Source: Desulfobacterales bacterium CG23_combo_of_CG06-09_8_20_14_all_51_8 | Lineage (GTDB): Bacteria > Desulfobacterota > Desulfobacteria > Desulfobacterales > Desulfosalsimonadaceae | Reading direction: 5' to 3' | Length of the DNA: 7,557 nucleotides | NCBI GenBank assembly: GCA_002772195.1 | Contig: PCSG01000064.1 | Location: 1-7,557 of the forward strand | In this document: in pieces, positions 6,599-7,557 of the stretch | How positions within the stretch are numbered: the first letter of the stretch is position 1 | How the letters are laid out: every line of letters starts with the position of its first letter | Translations under genes and position numbers: made by a program | Notes under the pieces: generated by a model | The model's database searches: none | What the model was told of the DNA's origin: nothing | Seen by the model: only the letters and a program-made list of their open reading frames with translations

Positions 6599-7138
6599 TT
6601 AAACCGAATTGATTTCGTGGGGCGTCAGGCGCCAATCCTTGTAAAAATCCAGCACCGGCGGCATTTCTTCAATGCGCACCCGGCTGAGAATTTCATGGGT
6701 TGCGATATGGACTCGCTTTTCCTCCGCCAGTTTTTCCTTCACCGGCGCGTCAAAATGCTGAAGAAATTTTCTGAAACGCACAATGTGAATCAGCTCATGG
6801 CAGACAATGTATACGGCAAATGCGTATAAATCCAGACGGCTGAATTTCTTCATGGCGCCGATGATGGAATGGTCCTGAAGGCAGACCTTGTAAAAATCAT
6901 TCACCGGCATGTCCTGCAAATCATTTTTCTTTTTTTCCGCATACCGGATGATCTGAGCGAAATGATCATCCACGATTTCATTTTCCGTCAACTCCGCCAG
7001 GGTTTTCACATCGTAATTCAAATGCAGGAGCTGAGTGGCGGAAAATTTATAATGGATACTCACCAGTTCTTCCGCCATGGCCACCGCATTATTGACGACC
7101 CGAATCTCATCCATGCTGAAATGGGGATATTTTTTCAT
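6599..7138 (-). CDS. Uncharacterised HExxH protein, possible zinc metallopeptidase
   Basis: I do not recognise the family. It has 179 residues from an ATG at 7138-7136 (MKKYPHFSMDE). It is soluble by appearance, with no signal peptide. A hydrophobic helix LDLYAFAVYIVCHELIHIV contains HELIH (residues 114-118), the zinc-binding and catalytic motif of many metallopeptidases. A Glu pair at 139-140 in LAEEKRVHIATHEIL is about 20 residues after the motif and is a plausible third zinc ligand, as in gluzincins. The N-terminal half is mixed helix with DDHFAQIIRYAEKKK. No clear ribosome site is seen; a GTG at 7159 would add seven residues. The protein could instead be a catalytically dead or structural relative. 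It lies upstream of fmdB on the same strand but is separated from it by a promoter. Confidence 0.75.
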   Translation of the reverse strand: MKKYPHFSMDEIRVVNNAVAMAEELVSIHYKFSATQLLHLNYDVKTLAELTENEIVDDHFAQIIRYAEKKKNDLQDMPVNDFYKVCLQDHSIIGAMKKFSRLDLYAFAVYIVCHELIHIVRFRKFLQHFDAPVKEKLAEEKRVHIATHEILSRVRIEEMPPVLDFYKDWRLTPHEINSV

Positions 7139-7256
7139 AAAAATGAGATTACGACCCACGCATCATGTTTTTTAAAACAAAAAATTCATCGGCCAAAAGC
7201 CTGCGGATCAAAAAACTTATGGACAATGACATTTTATTTATGTTAGAGGAAAATGT

Positions 7257-7262
7257 TATAAT
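7257..7262 (+). promoter_or_regulatory. Possible -10 box for the bS22-like gene
   Basis: A perfect TATAAT lies 47 bases before the TTG start in a very AT-rich stretch. No good -35 box stands at 16-18 bases (TATTTA or TTATTT only). An ATGACA at 7226-7231 is a near match to TTGACA but is 25 bases away, too far to pair with this box. Confidence 0.35.
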
Positions 7263-7297
7263 TTTCAATTCAATTATTTTCAATTAATTTCATGTTT

Positions 7298-7306
7298 GGA
7301 GGTGAT
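7298..7306 (+). promoter_or_regulatory. Very strong Shine-Dalgarno sequence setting a TTG start
   Basis: GGAGGTGAT is a nine-base perfect complement of the 16S rRNA 3' end. GGAGG lies 7 bases before the TTG at 7310. An in-frame ATG at 7292 would place this site inside the coding sequence, so the TTG is the better start. Confidence 0.85.
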
Positions 7307-7309
7307 CTT

Positions 7310-7405
7310 TTGGGAAGTGTAATCAAGAAAAGAAAAAAGAAAATGAGTAAACATAAGCACCGAAAGCTGCTGGCACGAACACGACACCAGCGGAATAAAC
7401 GGTAA
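7310..7405 (+). CDS. bS22-like small ribosomal protein (AURKAIP1/COX24 family)
   Basis: Thirty-one-residue, strongly basic protein starting at TTG: MGSVIKKRKKKMSKHKHRKLL, continuing ARTRHQRNKR. The pattern GSVIKKRxKxMxKxKHRKLLxRTRxQR matches, from memory, the mycobacterial small-subunit protein bS22, and the COX24/AURKAIP1 C-terminal domain of mitochondrial small-subunit factors. It is therefore expected to sit on the 30S subunit contacting 16S rRNA. About half the residues are Lys, Arg or His and there is no acidic residue. The start is set by the Shine-Dalgarno sequence at 7298-7306 and by the family start. It is the only plus-strand gene in the window, transcribed alone, and ends before a bidirectional terminator. 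Because of its size it is easily missed by gene callers. The identity is strong by motif; ribosome binding in this organism is inferred. Confidence 0.85.
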   Translation: MGSVIKKRKKKMSKHKHRKLLARTRHQRNKR

Positions 7406-7429
7406 TAAAGTGATTCGGAGCTCTTTCTT

Positions 7430-7490
7430 AAAATAAAAAAACGGGAAAAGCATCATGATTCCCTTCCATGCTTTTCCCGTTTTTTATTTT
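7430..7490. terminator. Bidirectional intrinsic terminator between convergent genes
   Basis: An inverted repeat of 23-24 bases (7430-7453 and 7468-7490, one base bulged, 14-base loop). Its core ACGGGAAAAGCAT pairs with ATGCTTTTCCCGT. T-rich tracts (TTTTTTATTTT type) follow the core on both strands, so it can end the bS22-like transcript (plus) and the hflC-like transcript (minus). Its right end touches the hflC stop codon at 7490. Confidence 0.92.
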
Positions 7491-7557
7491 CAGTTCTTCC
7501 CTGAAGCAGAAAAGTCCTTCAGGTATCTGAGAAATTCAGAATCCGTGGACAGCACCA
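7490..7557 (-). CDS. hflC: HflC-like membrane protein, C-terminal end only
   Basis: Only the last 21 residues are in the window: VLSTDSEFLRYLKDFSASGK then N and a TGA stop at 7492-7490. The motif V-L-S-x-D-S-E-F-x-R-Y-L-K closely resembles the C-terminus of HflC (E. coli: VMSPDSDFFRYMK). HflC is the SPFH/band-7 protein that with HflK surrounds and modulates the FtsH protease in the inner membrane. The other SPFH-family relative, HflK, is possible but fits the tail less well. The gene continues beyond the right edge. It converges on the bS22-like gene and ends inside the shared terminator. Confidence 0.6.
   Translation of the reverse strand, partial: VLSTDSEFLRYLKDFSASGKN

Noticed and set aside
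7166..7179. Palindrome TGTTTT-TT-AAAACA upstream of the HExxH gene as an operator
   Set aside because: Only A/T-rich arms in an AT-rich gap; such palindromes arise easily by chance and no second copy is present.

Overview
The window is a chromosomal housekeeping region from a Gram-negative bacterium. It most likely belongs to the Desulfobacterota (old Deltaproteobacteria, Desulfobacterales-like). This rests on a complete Tol-Pal system with a lipoprotein Pal, moderate GC content, a TolB that begins with the mature motif EYDYINISDP, and protein styles recalled from sulfate reducers. The genus cannot be read from the sequence alone. I see no mobile element, CRISPR array, tRNA or rRNA.

Layout: almost everything is on the minus strand, so the window reads biologically from right to left. 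At the far right (7490-7557) is the 3' end of an hflC-like gene. It converges on a tiny plus-strand gene for a bS22-like (AURKAIP1/COX24-family) ribosomal protein at 7310-7405, and a shared bidirectional terminator lies between them. Diverging from the bS22 gene is an uncharacterised HExxH protein (6599-7138). Next comes an FmdB-type zinc-ribbon protein (6218-6502) behind a good promoter, then groES (5844-6131) and groEL (4163-5821).

The roughly 310-base gap at 3851-4162 holds two hairpins behind groEL, a sigma70-type promoter and a long leader for the tol operon. The operon runs tolQ (3110-3850), tolR (2679-3107), a TolA/TonB-like transducer (1726-2643), tolB (357-1688) and pal (start at 256, cut by the left edge).

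Function: TolQ and TolR form the proton-driven motor in the inner membrane. The TolA/TonB-like protein spans the periplasm, and TolB and Pal link it to the outer membrane and peptidoglycan for constriction at division and envelope stability. GroEL/GroES is the main cytosolic chaperonin, and the FmdB protein may be co-transcribed with it.

Most of the window is ordinary and well explained. The least ordinary items are the 31-residue bS22-like gene with a TTG start behind a 9-base perfect Shine-Dalgarno sequence, the uncharacterised HExxH protein, the fmdB-groESL linkage, and the G-tract at the predicted tol transcription start. I found no convincing undescribed multi-gene system.
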